Of a stretch of DNA of 64,000 bases, positions 16,424 to 25,412 are shown one piece after another. The stretch's first letter is position 1. Every line of letters starts with the position of its first letter. The notes beneath the pieces are model-generated. The model made no database searches, had not been told where the DNA came from, and was given only the letters and a program-made list of their open reading frames with translations. Source of the stretch: Streptomyces sp. 35G-GA-8 (lineage in GTDB: Bacteria; Actinomycetota; Actinomycetes; Streptomycetales; Streptomycetaceae); the NCBI RefSeq assembly GCF_023534745.1, contig NZ_JAMHJQ010000008.1:248406-312405 (forward strand). The letters run 5' to 3'. Made by a program: the position numbers and the translations under genes.

Positions 16424-17359
16424 TTACACCTTCGCCAGGATGTCCACCGCGAAGACCAGCGTGGAGTTCTTCGGGATGCCCTGCTGCTCCTGGTTGCCGA
16501 AGGCCTGGTCCGGCGGGATCACGATGAGGACCCGGCTGCCCACCTTCTTGCCGACGATGCCCGTCTTGAGGCCCTTCAGCGTGAGCTGCGCCAGCGGGAA
16601 GGTCTGCGTGCGGCCGGTCTTGTACGTGCTGTCGAACTGCTTGCGGTCCTTCCAGATGTACGCGGCGTAGTTCAGCACGACGGTGTCCGAGTCCTTGACG
16701 GTCTCGCCGTCGCTCTCCAGCACATAGTTGGACACGAGCTTCTTGGGCGGGTCGCTCTTCGGGACGGTGACGGTCGGCTCCTTGCCGTCGTCGTTCGTCC
16801 CGACCTTGGGCAGGTCGATGTTGTCCTGCGCGACCGCGGTCCCCTTGGCCGAGGCCGGGACCTGGGTGGACTTCAGAATGTCGACGACGAAGATCAGCGT
16901 GGAGTTGGGCTTGATGTCGCCCTGGCCCTGGGCGCCGTAGCCGAGCTCCGGCGGGATGCCCAGCTCGACGCGGCTGCCGACCTTCTGGCCCTCCAGCCCC
17001 TGGTCCCAGCCCTTGATGACCATGCCGGCCCCGACGGTCAGATCGAACGGCTGCTTCCGGTCGAAACTGTTGTCGAAGGGCTTGTCGGAGTCCCAGCTCT
17101 GGCCCAGATAGTTGACCTGGATCGCATCGCCCTTTTTGACCGTCGCGCCGTCACCCTTGCTGAGGACATCGACCTTCAGCTCCTTGGGCGGCGTGCCCTC
17201 CCCCTTGTCGAGGGTCGGCTTCTGACCGAACTTGGCACCCGAGCTGATCGCGGGAAGCCCGTTCTTGGACGAGGTGGAGTCGGAGCCTCCATCGCTGCCA
17301 CAGGCCGCTGTCGACAACAGCAGCAGGGGGACGACGATGAGGCCGGCAAGTCGGCGCAC
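16424..17359 (-). CDS. Lipoprotein with two FKBP-type isomerase domains
   Basis: This 311-residue protein starts with a lipoprotein signal peptide and lipobox LSTAAC (Cys20), so it is anchored outside the membrane. Two FKBP-like domains follow, about residues 65-155 and 200-311. The first keeps VGAGMVIKGWDQGLEGQKVG and IPPELGYGAQGQG. The second is more diverged, with FPLAQLTLKGLKTGIVGKKV and IPPDQAFGNQEQQG, and may be less active. It probably folds secreted proteins, consistent with nearby Tat genes. Confidence 0.93.
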   Translation of the reverse strand: MRRLAGLIVVPLLLLSTAACGSDGGSDSTSSKNGLPAISSGAKFGQKPTLDKGEGTPPKELKVDVLSKGDGATVKKGDAIQVNYLGQSWDSDKPFDNSFDRKQPFDLTVGAGMVIKGWDQGLEGQKVGSRVELGIPPELGYGAQGQGDIKPNSTLIFVVDILKSTQVPASAKGTAVAQDNIDLPKVGTNDDGKEPTVTVPKSDPPKKLVSNYVLESDGETVKDSDTVVLNYAAYIWKDRKQFDSTYKTGRTQTFPLAQLTLKGLKTGIVGKKVGSRVLIVIPPDQAFGNQEQQGIPKNSTLVFAVDILAKV

Positions 17360-17413
17360 GTGTTCCTCAGATCTCAGACGGCACAGTAGTTGCCCGCCAC
17401 TCTAAGGCGTGCC

Positions 17414-17446
17414 GAGGGCCCCGTACGCGATACGTACGGGGCCCTC
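17414..17446. terminator. Terminator after pafA
   Basis: GAGGGCCCCGTACG (17414-17427) and CGTACGGGGCCCTC (17433-17446) form a perfect 14-base stem with a 5-base loop, between pafA and the FKBP lipoprotein gene, both on the minus strand. Confidence 0.85.
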
Positions 17447-17480
17447 CTCACATTCCACCAATGCGTGTGTCCCCGGCTGC

Positions 17481-18842
17481 TCACATACCGGCGATCAGTT
17501 TCTCCACCCGCTCGTCCACCGAACGGAACGGGTCTTTGCAGAGCACCGTGCGCTGTGCCTGGTCATTGAGCTTGAGATGCACCCAGTCGACGGTGAAGTC
17601 CCTGCGCTGCTCCTGGGCCCGGCGGATGAAGTCGCCGCGCAGCCGCGCCCTGGTGGTCTGCGGGGGCACCGACTTGCCCTCGAAGATCTTCATGTCGTTG
17701 CAGATACGGGCGGCCTGGCCCTTCTTCTCCAGCAGGTAGTACAGACCCCGGCGGCGGTGGATGTCGTGATAGGCGAGGTCTATCTGAGCGACCCTCGGAT
17801 GCGACATCGTCATATTGTGCTTGGCTCGGTACCGCTCGATGAGCTGGTACTTCATGACCCAGTCGATCTCGGTGCCGATACGGTCGAGATCCTCGGCCTC
17901 GATCGCGTCGAGCGTTCGGCCCCAGAGCTCCAGGACCTGGTCGACGGTGCCGGTGCGGATGCCCCGGCGCTCCACGAAGTCGACGGCCTTCTCGTAGTAC
18001 TCGCGCTGGACCTCCAGGGCGGAGGCCTCGCGGCCGCTCGCCAGGCGCACCTTGCGCTGGCCGGTGAGGTCATGGCTGACCTCGCGGATGGCCCGGATCG
18101 GGTTCTCCAGCGTGAGATCGCGCATCACCGTGCCCGCCTCGATCATGCGCAGGACGAGATCGGTGGCGCCGACCTTGAGCAGCATGGTCGTCTCGGACAT
18201 GTTCGAGTCGCCGACGATGACATGGAGCCGGCGGTAGCGCTCCGCGTCCGCGTGGGGTTCGTCACGGGTGTTGATGATCGGACGGGAGCGGGTGGTGGCG
18301 GAGCTGACGCCTTCCCAGATGTGCTCCGCGCGCTGGCTGACGCAGTAGACCGCGCCCCGCGGGGTCTGGAGTACCTTGCCGGCGCCGCAGAGCAGCTGAC
18401 GGGTGACGAGGAAGGGGATGAGGATGTCCGCGAGCCGGGAGAACTCCCCGTGCCGGGCGACGAGGTAGTTCTCGTGGCAGCCGTAGGAGTTTCCCGCAGA
18501 ATCGGTGTTGTTCTTGAAGAGATAGACGTCGCCCGCGATTCCCTCCTCGTGCAGGCGGCGTTCGGCGTCGACGAGCAGCCCCTCCAGAATGCGCTCGCCC
18601 GCCTTGTCGTGCGTGACCAGCTCGGAGATGTTGTCGCATTCGGGAGTTGCGTATTCCGGATGCGAACCCACGTCGAGGTAGAGACGGGCGCCGTTCCGCA
18701 GGAAGACATTGCTGCTGCGGCCCCATGAGACAACACGGCGGAAGAGGTAGCGCGCCACTTCGTCAGGTGACAGTCGGCGCTGTCCCCTGAACGTGCACGT
18801 GACGCCGTACTCGTTCTCCAGCCCGAAAATGCGGCGGTCCAT
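17481..18842 (-). CDS. pafA: Pup-protein ligase PafA
   Basis: This 453-residue carboxylate-amine ligase couples the C-terminal glutamate of Pup to substrate lysines using ATP. It begins [18 protein letters not shown], with the catalytic acidic residues of the fold in FGLENEYG. It has [19 protein letters not shown] and [17 protein letters not shown], the glutamine-synthetase-like nucleotide site shared with Dop. It lacks the Dop-specific loop after the first strand. The MFS gene ends 9 bases upstream, so they may be cotranscribed. Confidence 0.97.
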   Translation of the reverse strand: MDRRIFGLENEYGVTCTFRGQRRLSPDEVARYLFRRVVSWGRSSNVFLRNGARLYLDVGSHPEYATPECDNISELVTHDKAGERILEGLLVDAERRLHEEGIAGDVYLFKNNTDSAGNSYGCHENYLVARHGEFSRLADILIPFLVTRQLLCGAGKVLQTPRGAVYCVSQRAEHIWEGVSSATTRSRPIINTRDEPHADAERYRRLHVIVGDSNMSETTMLLKVGATDLVLRMIEAGTVMRDLTLENPIRAIREVSHDLTGQRKVRLASGREASALEVQREYYEKAVDFVERRGIRTGTVDQVLELWGRTLDAIEAEDLDRIGTEIDWVMKYQLIERYRAKHNMTMSHPRVAQIDLAYHDIHRRRGLYYLLEKKGQAARICNDMKIFEGKSVPPQTTRARLRGDFIRRAQEQRRDFTVDWVHLKLNDQAQRTVLCKDPFRSVDERVEKLIAGM

Positions 18843-18851
18843 GTCTGAACA

Positions 18852-20111
18852 TTACGCCTGATGACCAGAGCTGAAACCGGGTTGGGCCGCACCGCTTCGA
18901 TCATTTTCCGTTCGGATGGTGGCATCCGAAGGGCCGGTGGGAGCCTTGAGGACCCGCTGGGTGACCAGCAGTACCAGCAGCGCGGCGAAACCGCCGGCCC
19001 CCGCCACGGCGAAGCTCGTGGAGGTGCCGCCGTGCTCGACGGCGGGGCCCGCGACACCGGTGCCGAGCGCGGCTCCGACACCGAACGTGGTGACGAGCCA
19101 GGAGAACGCCTCGGTGACCGTGCCGCGCGGGGCGTGCCGGTCGACGACGATGAAGGCGCAGGCCAGCGCGGGGGCGAGAAAGACCCCGGCGAGGGCGGAC
19201 AGCACGGTCATGGCGACCACACCGGGGGTGAGCGTCAGTGGCAGGTAACAGAGGGCCAGCAGGGCCACAATGCCTCGCAGACGGCGCTCGGGAACCCCGG
19301 TCCACTGCCGCGATCCGTAGACCGTGCCGCCGAGCAGCGCGCCGAGACCGAGGGCGGCCATCAGCCAGCCGTACACGGACTTGTCGCCGTGGTCGTCGGC
19401 GTAGGCGACGCCCGCGACGGTGATGGAGCCGAGGGCCATGCCGATGAAGAGGAACGCGCCGAGGAGGGCGAGCAGCCCCGGCGAGCGCAGCGCGCCGAGC
19501 CAGTGCGCCTGACGGGGCGCGGAGCGCCAGGCCCGGGAGGGCTTGGACAGAACGACGGAGAGCGCGCCGAGTACGCCGATCACGTTGATGACGAGCAGCG
19601 CTGCGGCCGGGGACCAGAGCGCGACCAACAGGGTGACGAGGAGCGGGCCGAGCGTGAACATGACCTCCTGGGCCACGGCGTCCATCGCGTACGCCCGGTG
19701 CACCCGGTCCTCCCGGCCCAGCACGCTCGGCCACAACGCGCGCAGTCCGCCCTCCAGAGGCGGGGTGAACAGGCCCGCGAGCGCCACGGCCGGGTAGGCG
19801 AGGGCCGGCGTCCCCGTTCCGGCCGCCGCGAAGAGCACCATGCCGAAGGCCGAGACCAGCGCAGCGGGGAGCTGCACGCGGGGCTGTCCGAACAGGTCCA
19901 CGGCCCTGCCGAGCAGCGGCTGGCCGATGGCCGTGGTGATGCCGTAGAGCGCCGTGAGCACCCCGGCCAGCGTGTAGCTGCCGCCCTCGGCGCGGACGAA
20001 CAGGACGATCGCGATATGGCCCGTGGCGCTCGGCAGCCTGCCCACCAGCGTGCCGGTGAGCAGCCGTGCGGCGTGCGGCGCCTTGAGTATGTCCAGGTAC
20101 CCCGTGGCCAT
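18852..20111 (-). CDS. MFS transporter
   Basis: This 419-residue protein has about 12 membrane helices and opens MATGYLDILKAPHAARLLTG. The segment LTALYGITTAIGQPLLGRAV resembles the MFS cytosolic loop region. Substrate is unknown; drug or metabolite efflux is typical for this subgroup. It is divergent from a LacI regulator that probably controls it through the palindrome between them. It ends 9 bases before pafA. Confidence 0.9.
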   Translation of the reverse strand: MATGYLDILKAPHAARLLTGTLVGRLPSATGHIAIVLFVRAEGGSYTLAGVLTALYGITTAIGQPLLGRAVDLFGQPRVQLPAALVSAFGMVLFAAAGTGTPALAYPAVALAGLFTPPLEGGLRALWPSVLGREDRVHRAYAMDAVAQEVMFTLGPLLVTLLVALWSPAAALLVINVIGVLGALSVVLSKPSRAWRSAPRQAHWLGALRSPGLLALLGAFLFIGMALGSITVAGVAYADDHGDKSVYGWLMAALGLGALLGGTVYGSRQWTGVPERRLRGIVALLALCYLPLTLTPGVVAMTVLSALAGVFLAPALACAFIVVDRHAPRGTVTEAFSWLVTTFGVGAALGTGVAGPAVEHGGTSTSFAVAGAGGFAALLVLLVTQRVLKAPTGPSDATIRTENDRSGAAQPGFSSGHQA

Positions 20112-20174
20112 GTCGCCCCCTTTGTTTCCGTCAGCTCGTCCCCGGGTCGCGCCCTTCGGCCCCGTCCGAGGTTT

Positions 20175-20201
20175 TACGTATAACGTTCAGCGCCATACGT
20201 A
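20175..20201. promoter_or_regulatory. Candidate LacI-family operator between the MFS and LacI genes
   Basis: TACGTAT (20175-20181) and ATACGTA (20195-20201) are perfect 7-base inverted arms separated by 13 bases. The left arm overlaps TATAAC (20179-20184), a plausible -10 for the LacI gene. The position in the divergent spacer suits control of both genes. Confidence 0.5.
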
Positions 20202-20260
20202 CCATGTGCGCAGTCCGCGGGTCCACCGCGATTCGTACCGCGCGACGGAGAACGGCAGTC

Positions 20261-21298
20261 ATGACAGAGCAGTCCGCCAGGCCCACCAGCAAGGACGTGG
20301 CGCGCGCCGCGGGCGTGTCCCAGGCCACGGTCTCGCTCGTCCTCGGCGACAAGTGGCGGGGCAGGGTCTCGGAGCGGACCGCCGCGCTGGTGCGGGAGGC
20401 GGCGCGCGCCCTGGGCTACCGGCCCAATCTCGCGGCCCGCAATCTGCGGCTCGGCACCACCAGAACGGCGCTCCTGGTCGTGCCCGCGCTCACCAACGAG
20501 TTCTTCGCCCGCGTGTACACGGGTGCGGCCGGGGTCGCCGCGGAGCATGGCTTCGGGGTCGTCCTCTACCCCTCACCGGCCGGGGTGGGCCCCGCCAAGG
20601 ACCCCTTCGCCTCGGCGCGGGCCGCGCTGGACGGGGTGATCGCCTCCTCGATGGCGACCGGCGCGCTCGACGCGATCCGCGGCTCGGACGGCGCGGATCT
20701 GCCACTGGTGATGCTCGACAGCGATCCGGCGGCGCCCGGAGCCGCCGGACGGGTGAATCTGGACATCGCCGACGGCATGCGGCAGATCGCCGAACACCTG
20801 CTGGGTCTTGGCCACCGGCGGCTGCTCCATCTCTCCTCCGCCGTGGCCTCGTGGACCTTCGACGTACGGGCGGCGGCACTGGCCGAGACGGTACGGGGGG
20901 TGCCGGACGCGGTCGTGCGCACGGTCTCCGCGCCGCTGGAGGTGAAGGCCGGGCGGGAGGCGGTGGAGCGCGCCCTCAGCGCCCCCGGGCCCCGCCCGAC
21001 GGCGCTGGTGTGCGACGACGACATCCTGGCCGCAGGCGCCTGCAAGGCCGTACGGCGGCTCGGGCTGCGGGTGCCGGAGGACATCTCGGTGAGCGGCTTC
21101 GACGATCTGGCGCTCGCGACAGCGGTCGAGCCGGAGCTGACGACGGTACGGCTGCCCGCCGAGCTGGTGGGCGAGCGCGGGATGTCGGCCCTGCTGGCGG
21201 TCCTGGACGGCCGTCGGCCTCAGACCGGCGACCTGCCGGTCTCGCTGGTGGTCCGGGACTCCACGGCGCCCCCGCCGCCCGCACGGCCCCTCCCCTGA
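20261..21298 (+). CDS. LacI family transcriptional regulator
   Basis: This 345-residue protein has a LacI helix-turn-helix and hinge (SKDVARAAGVSQATVSLVLG) near residues 10-29. A periplasmic-binding-protein-like sensor domain follows, with ALVCDDDILAAGACKAVRRL and VSGFDDLALA. ATG 20261 has GGAG about 10 bases upstream. A longer start at 20204 would run into the palindrome. It probably represses the divergent MFS gene and itself. The effector is unknown. Confidence 0.92.
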   Translation: MTEQSARPTSKDVARAAGVSQATVSLVLGDKWRGRVSERTAALVREAARALGYRPNLAARNLRLGTTRTALLVVPALTNEFFARVYTGAAGVAAEHGFGVVLYPSPAGVGPAKDPFASARAALDGVIASSMATGALDAIRGSDGADLPLVMLDSDPAAPGAAGRVNLDIADGMRQIAEHLLGLGHRRLLHLSSAVASWTFDVRAAALAETVRGVPDAVVRTVSAPLEVKAGREAVERALSAPGPRPTALVCDDDILAAGACKAVRRLGLRVPEDISVSGFDDLALATAVEPELTTVRLPAELVGERGMSALLAVLDGRRPQTGDLPVSLVVRDSTAPPPPARPLP

Positions 21299-21343
21299 CG
21301 CGTCCGGCGACCGTCCGGTGACCCGGCCGGCGACATGACGATG

Positions 21344-21367
21344 CCCCGGCGCGTGAGCGCGCCGGGG
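21344..21367. terminator. Bidirectional terminator between the lacI-type gene and prcA
   Basis: CCCCGGCGCG (21344-21353) and CGCGCCGGGG (21358-21367) form a perfect 10-base stem with a TGAG loop between two convergent genes. Confidence 0.8.
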
Positions 21368-21391
21368 CCTGCCGAGACGTTTCCGCCGGGG

Positions 21392-22264
21392 CTACTCGTC
21401 GGTTTCTTTTCCGTCCGGCTTGGCGCTGTCCTTGCCCTCGGACGCCTTGGGCTCGGGCTTCTCGGTGGTCCCCGGTGCCTCCGAGGGCGTCTTGCTCGGG
21501 GCGGGGGTGGCGCCGTCCGGCTCCTCGGTGTCCGAGGGCGCGTCCGTCGGCGTGGACGCCGCGCCGTCCGCCTCCAGCAGCCGGGAGAGCTGGCGGCCCA
21601 CGATCCGCTTGAACTTGCGCTGCTGGGGTCGCGTACGGTCCAGGACCGCCACCTCAAGCCGCTCCGCGGGGATCTCCCGCTCGCCGCCGTTGGTGTCCCT
21701 GGAGAGCGCCTGGACGGCCAGCTTCAGGGCCTCGGCGAGCGACATGCCGTCGCGGTGCCGCTGGTCCAGATAGGAGCTGATCTGCTCCGAGCTGCCGCCG
21801 ACCGCGACCGAGCCGTGCTCGTCGACGATCGAGCCGTCGTGGGGCAGCCGGTAGATCTGATCGCCGTCCGGTGTGGCGCCCACCTCGGCGACCACCAGCT
21901 CCACCTCGTACGGCTTCTCACCCGCGCTGGAGAAGATCGTGCCGAGCGTCTGGGCGTAGACATTGGCGAGACCGCGGGCGGTCACATCGTCGCGGTCGTA
22001 GGTGAATCCGCGCAGATCCGCGTAGCGCACCCCGCCGATGCGCAGATTCTCGTACTCGTTGTACTTACCGGCGGCAGCGAAGCCGATCCGGTCGTAGATC
22101 TCGCTGAACTTGTGAAGTGCTCGGGACGGGTTCTCGCCGACGAAGACAATGCCGTCGGCGTACTGCAGCACGACCAGGCTGCGGCCGCGGGCGATGCCCT
22201 TGCGGGCGTATTCCGCCCGGTCGGCCATGGCCTGCTGGGGTGAGACATAGAACGGCGTCGACAC
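21392..22264 (-). CDS. prcA: 20S proteasome alpha subunit PrcA
   Basis: This 290-residue protein forms the outer rings of the 20S proteasome and controls gating and Mpa docking. It opens with the alpha-subunit N-terminus [20 protein letters not shown] and the helix region [20 protein letters not shown]. The folded part ends near residue 232. A Pro/Ser/Thr/Lys/Asp/Glu-rich tail of about 55 residues follows; the family is usually close to 250 residues. It lies 52 bases downstream of prcB. Confidence 0.97.
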   Translation of the reverse strand: MSTPFYVSPQQAMADRAEYARKGIARGRSLVVLQYADGIVFVGENPSRALHKFSEIYDRIGFAAAGKYNEYENLRIGGVRYADLRGFTYDRDDVTARGLANVYAQTLGTIFSSAGEKPYEVELVVAEVGATPDGDQIYRLPHDGSIVDEHGSVAVGGSSEQISSYLDQRHRDGMSLAEALKLAVQALSRDTNGGEREIPAERLEVAVLDRTRPQQRKFKRIVGRQLSRLLEADGAASTPTDAPSDTEEPDGATPAPSKTPSEAPGTTEKPEPKASEGKDSAKPDGKETDE

Positions 22265-22316
22265 CGGCTATCCGTCCCTTTCTGTCAGAGGCATGTTTGT
22301 TCAGAAGAGAGCGGCA

Positions 22317-23162
22317 TCAGAGCAGCGCGGCGCGCGGGCCATCGGGCTGCTCCAGCCGGCGCTCCAGGATCGAGCGGGCGGTCTCGGCGGATTCCGCGTC
22401 GGTCAGCTTCCGGAAGCCGCCGTCGGTGATGACGGTGACGATCGGATAGATCCGGCGGGCCACATCGGGGCCGCCCGTCGCCGAGTCGTCGTCCGCGGCG
22501 TCGTAGAGCGCCTGGACGACCAGGGTGATGGCCTGCTCTTCGGTCAGATCCTCGCGGTAGAGCTTCTTCATCGCGCCACGGGCGAAGATCGAGCCGGAGC
22601 CGGTGGACGCGAAGCCCACCTCCTCGGAACGGCCGCCCGTCACGTCGTACGAGAAGATGCGGCCCTTCGCGCGGTCGACGTCCCAGCCCGCGAAGAGAGG
22701 GACGACGGCCAGGCCCTGCATGGCCATGGCCAGATTGCTGCGGATCATCGTGGAGAGCCGGTTGGCCTTGCCCTCCAGGGAGAGCTGGGCTCCTTCGACC
22801 TTCTCGAAGTGCTCCAGCTCCAGCTGGAAGAGCTTGACCATCTCCACGGCGAGGCCCGCGGTGCCCGCGATGCCGACGGCCGAGTACTCGTCGGCCGGGA
22901 AGACCTTCTCGATGTCGCGCTGGGCGATCATGTTGCCCATCGTCGCGCGCCGGTCACCGGCGAGCACCACGCCCCCGGGGAAGCTGACCGCGACGATCGT
23001 CGTCCCGTGCGGCGCCTCGATGGCGCCCTGGAGCGGCGGGAGCGAGCGCTTGCCGGGCAGCAGGTCCGGCGAGTGGTGGGACAGGAAGTCCATGAACGAG
23101 GACGAGCCGGGCGTCAGGAAGGGTGCCGGCAGACGCCCGGTGCTACGAGGGTTGGCTTCCAC
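22317..23162 (-). CDS. prcB: 20S proteasome beta subunit PrcB
   Basis: This 281-residue protein is the catalytic core subunit. A propeptide of 53 residues ends PHG, exposing the catalytic N-terminal Thr54 of [20 protein letters not shown] after self-cleavage. The Lys/Asp-type proteasome residues follow in the usual order, including GDRRATMGN. It sits between pup (hairpin in between) and prcA, and likely shares a transcript with prcA. Confidence 0.97.
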   Translation of the reverse strand: MEANPRSTGRLPAPFLTPGSSSFMDFLSHHSPDLLPGKRSLPPLQGAIEAPHGTTIVAVSFPGGVVLAGDRRATMGNMIAQRDIEKVFPADEYSAVGIAGTAGLAVEMVKLFQLELEHFEKVEGAQLSLEGKANRLSTMIRSNLAMAMQGLAVVPLFAGWDVDRAKGRIFSYDVTGGRSEEVGFASTGSGSIFARGAMKKLYREDLTEEQAITLVVQALYDAADDDSATGGPDVARRIYPIVTVITDGGFRKLTDAESAETARSILERRLEQPDGPRAALL

Positions 23163-23253
23163 ACGTTTCCTTCCGGGTGGGCGGCGGCCCGCCGCTCGCG
23201 CCGGGCCGATCTTAAGAACTGTGCACGGACCTTACCCGCGCCGCCGCGTGTCA

Positions 23254-23296
23254 TCCGTCCCGGTGCGACCGGCTTTCACCGGCGCACCGGAACGGA
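23254..23296 (-). terminator. Hairpin between pup and prcB
   Basis: An interrupted stem pairs TCCGT (23254-23258) with ACGGA (23292-23296), CCGGTGC (23260-23266) with GCACCGG (23284-23290), and CCGG (23269-23272) with CCGG (23279-23282). It has no U-run. It could partly terminate, letting pup be made in excess of the proteasome subunits. Confidence 0.5.
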
Positions 23297-23305
23297 CAAC
23301 CGCTG

Positions 23306-23524
23306 CTACTGGCCGCCCTTTTGGACGAAGGAGCGCACGAAGTCCTCGGCGTTCTCCTCAAGGACGTCGTCGATCTCGTCCAGGACGGAGTCCACGTCGT
23401 CGGACAATTTCTCCTGGCGTTCCTTGAGGTCCTCGGATGCCTGCGCCTCCTGCGCCTGCTCCTCGGTCTCCTCGGTGGAACGCGTCGCCTTCTGCTGTCC
23501 GCCGCCGGTGTCCTTGGTCGCCAT
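23306..23524 (-). CDS. pup: Prokaryotic ubiquitin-like protein Pup
   Basis: This 72-residue, highly acidic and Gln-rich protein is intrinsically disordered with a helical C-terminal half (LKERQEKLSDDVDSVLDEID). The C-terminus is FVQKGGQ, so it is encoded as the Gln form and must be deamidated by Dop before PafA can ligate it. It follows dop by 134 bases and precedes prcB. A promoter-like TAGGGT element lies about 50 bases upstream. Confidence 0.96.
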   Translation of the reverse strand: MATKDTGGGQQKATRSTEETEEQAQEAQASEDLKERQEKLSDDVDSVLDEIDDVLEENAEDFVRSFVQKGGQ

Positions 23525-23574
23525 AACCCTCACCCCGCTCGGTTCGCCCCGCTCGATGTGACCTACATGATCAG

Positions 23575-23597
23575 ACCCTACAAGGAGGGTCCGACAT
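23575..23597 (-). promoter_or_regulatory. Weak promoter-like element upstream of pup
   Basis: On the minus strand, ATGTCGGAC (23597-23589) matches 6 of 9 of TTGTCRGTG, followed by 8 bases and TAGGGT (23580-23575). This would give pup its own promoter inside the dop-pup gap with a leader of about 45 bases. The match is weak. Confidence 0.25.
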
Positions 23598-23658
23598 CGG
23601 CCCCGCACTTCTGACAACGTCCGGGTACCACCTCGATCATTCCCGGACCGGGACCATT

Positions 23659-25170
23659 TCAGCCTCCGGACAGCACCCGGACCAGCTCCTCCGCCGTACG
23701 GCACCGGTCGAGCAGCTCCTTGACGTGGTTGCGGGTGCCCCGCAGCGGCTCCAGAGTGGGCACACGCTGGAGCGAGTCACGGCCGGGCAGATCGAAGATG
23801 ACCGAATCCCACGAGGCGGCCGCCACATCGTCCGCGTACTGCTCCAGGCACCGTCCCCGGAAATACGCCCTGGTGTCCTCCGGAGGCTTCGTCCTGGCCC
23901 GCTCGACGTCCTGGTCGTCCAGGAGCCGCCGCATCTTGCCGCGGGCCACCAGACGGTTGTAGAGGCCCTTGGCGGGGCGTACGTCGGCGTACTGGAGGTC
24001 CACGAGATGCAGCCGGGCCGCGTCCCAGTCCAGGTTGTCCCGGCGCCGGTAGCCCTCCAGGATCTCCCGCTTGGTGATCCAGTCGAGCTCGCCCGACAGA
24101 CTCATCGGATCGTTCTCCAGCCGGTTGAGGGTGTCCTCCCAGCGGCCCAGGACGTCCTTGGTCTGCTCGTCGGCGTCGACGCCGTACCGCTCCTCCACAT
24201 ACTTTCTGGCCAGCTCGTAGTACTCCATCTGGAGCTGCACAGCGGTGAGTGTCCGTCCGCTGCGGAGCGTGACCAGCCGGCCGAGGTCGGGGTCGTGCGA
24301 GACCTGGTGCAGCGTGCGGACCGGCTGGTCGACCGCGAGATCGACGTTGATGAAGCCGTCCTCGATCATGGAGAGGACGAGCGAGGTCGTGCCGAGCTTG
24401 AGATAGGTCGAGATCTCCGACAGATTCGCGTCGCCGATGATCACATGCAGCCGGCGGTATTTCTCCGCGTCGGAATGCGGCTCGTCACGGGTATTGATGA
24501 TGGGGCGCTTGAGCGTGGTCTCCAGGCCGACCTCTACCTCGAAATAGTCCGCGCGCTGGCTGATCTGGAAGCCGTGCTCATGCCCGTCCTGGCCGATACC
24601 GACCCGGCCCGCGCCGGTCACGACCTGCCGGGAGACGAAGAACGGCGTCAGATGGCGCACGATGTCCGAGAAGGGGGTTTCCCGCTTCATCAGATAGTTC
24701 TCGTGCGTGCCGTAGGACGCGCCCTTGTTGTCGGTGTTGTTCTTGTACAGATGGATCGGCTGGGCGCCCGGCAGCTGGGCCGCGCGTTCGGCGGCCTCGG
24801 CCATGATGCGCTCGCCCGCCTTGTCCCAGAGGACGGCGTCGCGGGGATTGGTGATCTCGGGAGAGCTGTATTCCGGGTGGGCGTGGTCGACGTACAGCCG
24901 CGCGCCATTCGTGAGAATCACATTCGCCAGGCCGATGTCCTCGTCGGTGAGCTGACTGGAATCGGCCGTCTCGCGGGCGAGGTCGAAGCCACGGGCATCC
25001 CGCAGCGGATTCTCTTCCTCGAAATCCCAGCGGGCACGTCGTGCCCGGTGCATCGCCGCCGCGTAGGCGTTGACGATCTGGGACGAGGTGAGCATGGCAT
25101 TGGCGTTCGGGTGACCCGGAACGGAGATGCCGTACTCCGTCTCGATGCCCATTACTCGCCGTACGGTCAT
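23659..25170 (-). CDS. dop: Pup deamidase/depupylase Dop
   Basis: This 503-residue paralogue of PafA converts the C-terminal Gln of Pup to Glu and removes Pup from substrates. It starts [20 protein letters not shown] and carries the Dop loop ([20 protein letters not shown] onward) that PafA lacks. Shared nucleotide and Pup-site motifs include [20 protein letters not shown] and [17 protein letters not shown]. It lies downstream of mpa and upstream of pup on the same strand. Confidence 0.97.
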   Translation of the reverse strand: MTVRRVMGIETEYGISVPGHPNANAMLTSSQIVNAYAAAMHRARRARWDFEEENPLRDARGFDLARETADSSQLTDEDIGLANVILTNGARLYVDHAHPEYSSPEITNPRDAVLWDKAGERIMAEAAERAAQLPGAQPIHLYKNNTDNKGASYGTHENYLMKRETPFSDIVRHLTPFFVSRQVVTGAGRVGIGQDGHEHGFQISQRADYFEVEVGLETTLKRPIINTRDEPHSDAEKYRRLHVIIGDANLSEISTYLKLGTTSLVLSMIEDGFINVDLAVDQPVRTLHQVSHDPDLGRLVTLRSGRTLTAVQLQMEYYELARKYVEERYGVDADEQTKDVLGRWEDTLNRLENDPMSLSGELDWITKREILEGYRRRDNLDWDAARLHLVDLQYADVRPAKGLYNRLVARGKMRRLLDDQDVERARTKPPEDTRAYFRGRCLEQYADDVAAASWDSVIFDLPGRDSLQRVPTLEPLRGTRNHVKELLDRCRTAEELVRVLSGG

Positions 25171-25367
25171 GCGGCCCTCCTTGCCCGGCGGCGCTCCCCT
25201 CCGGAAGCGCGGCTCAAGTACCGCTGTCTCTCCGTCGCGTGTGCGTGTGCGGTGCCCGACCCCGCACTGCGCGACGCGGCGGTAGGAAAGAGCCTAGAAC
25301 GCCTCTGCGCCGGTGGGGAGATCATTTCCGTCATTGGCCTGGTGTGGTGGAAGGTACGTGGAAAGCA

Positions 25368-25405
25368 ACCGGCTGCGGATGCCCTTCCGGACATCCGCAG
25401 CCGGT
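25368..25405. terminator. Terminator after mpa/arc
   Basis: ACCGGCTGCGGATG (25368-25381) and CATCCGCAGCCGGT (25392-25405) form a perfect 14-base stem with a 10-base loop, 8 bases beyond the mpa stop. It suggests dop has its own promoter in the 200-base gap. Confidence 0.85.
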
Positions 25406-25412
25406 CCGCGCT

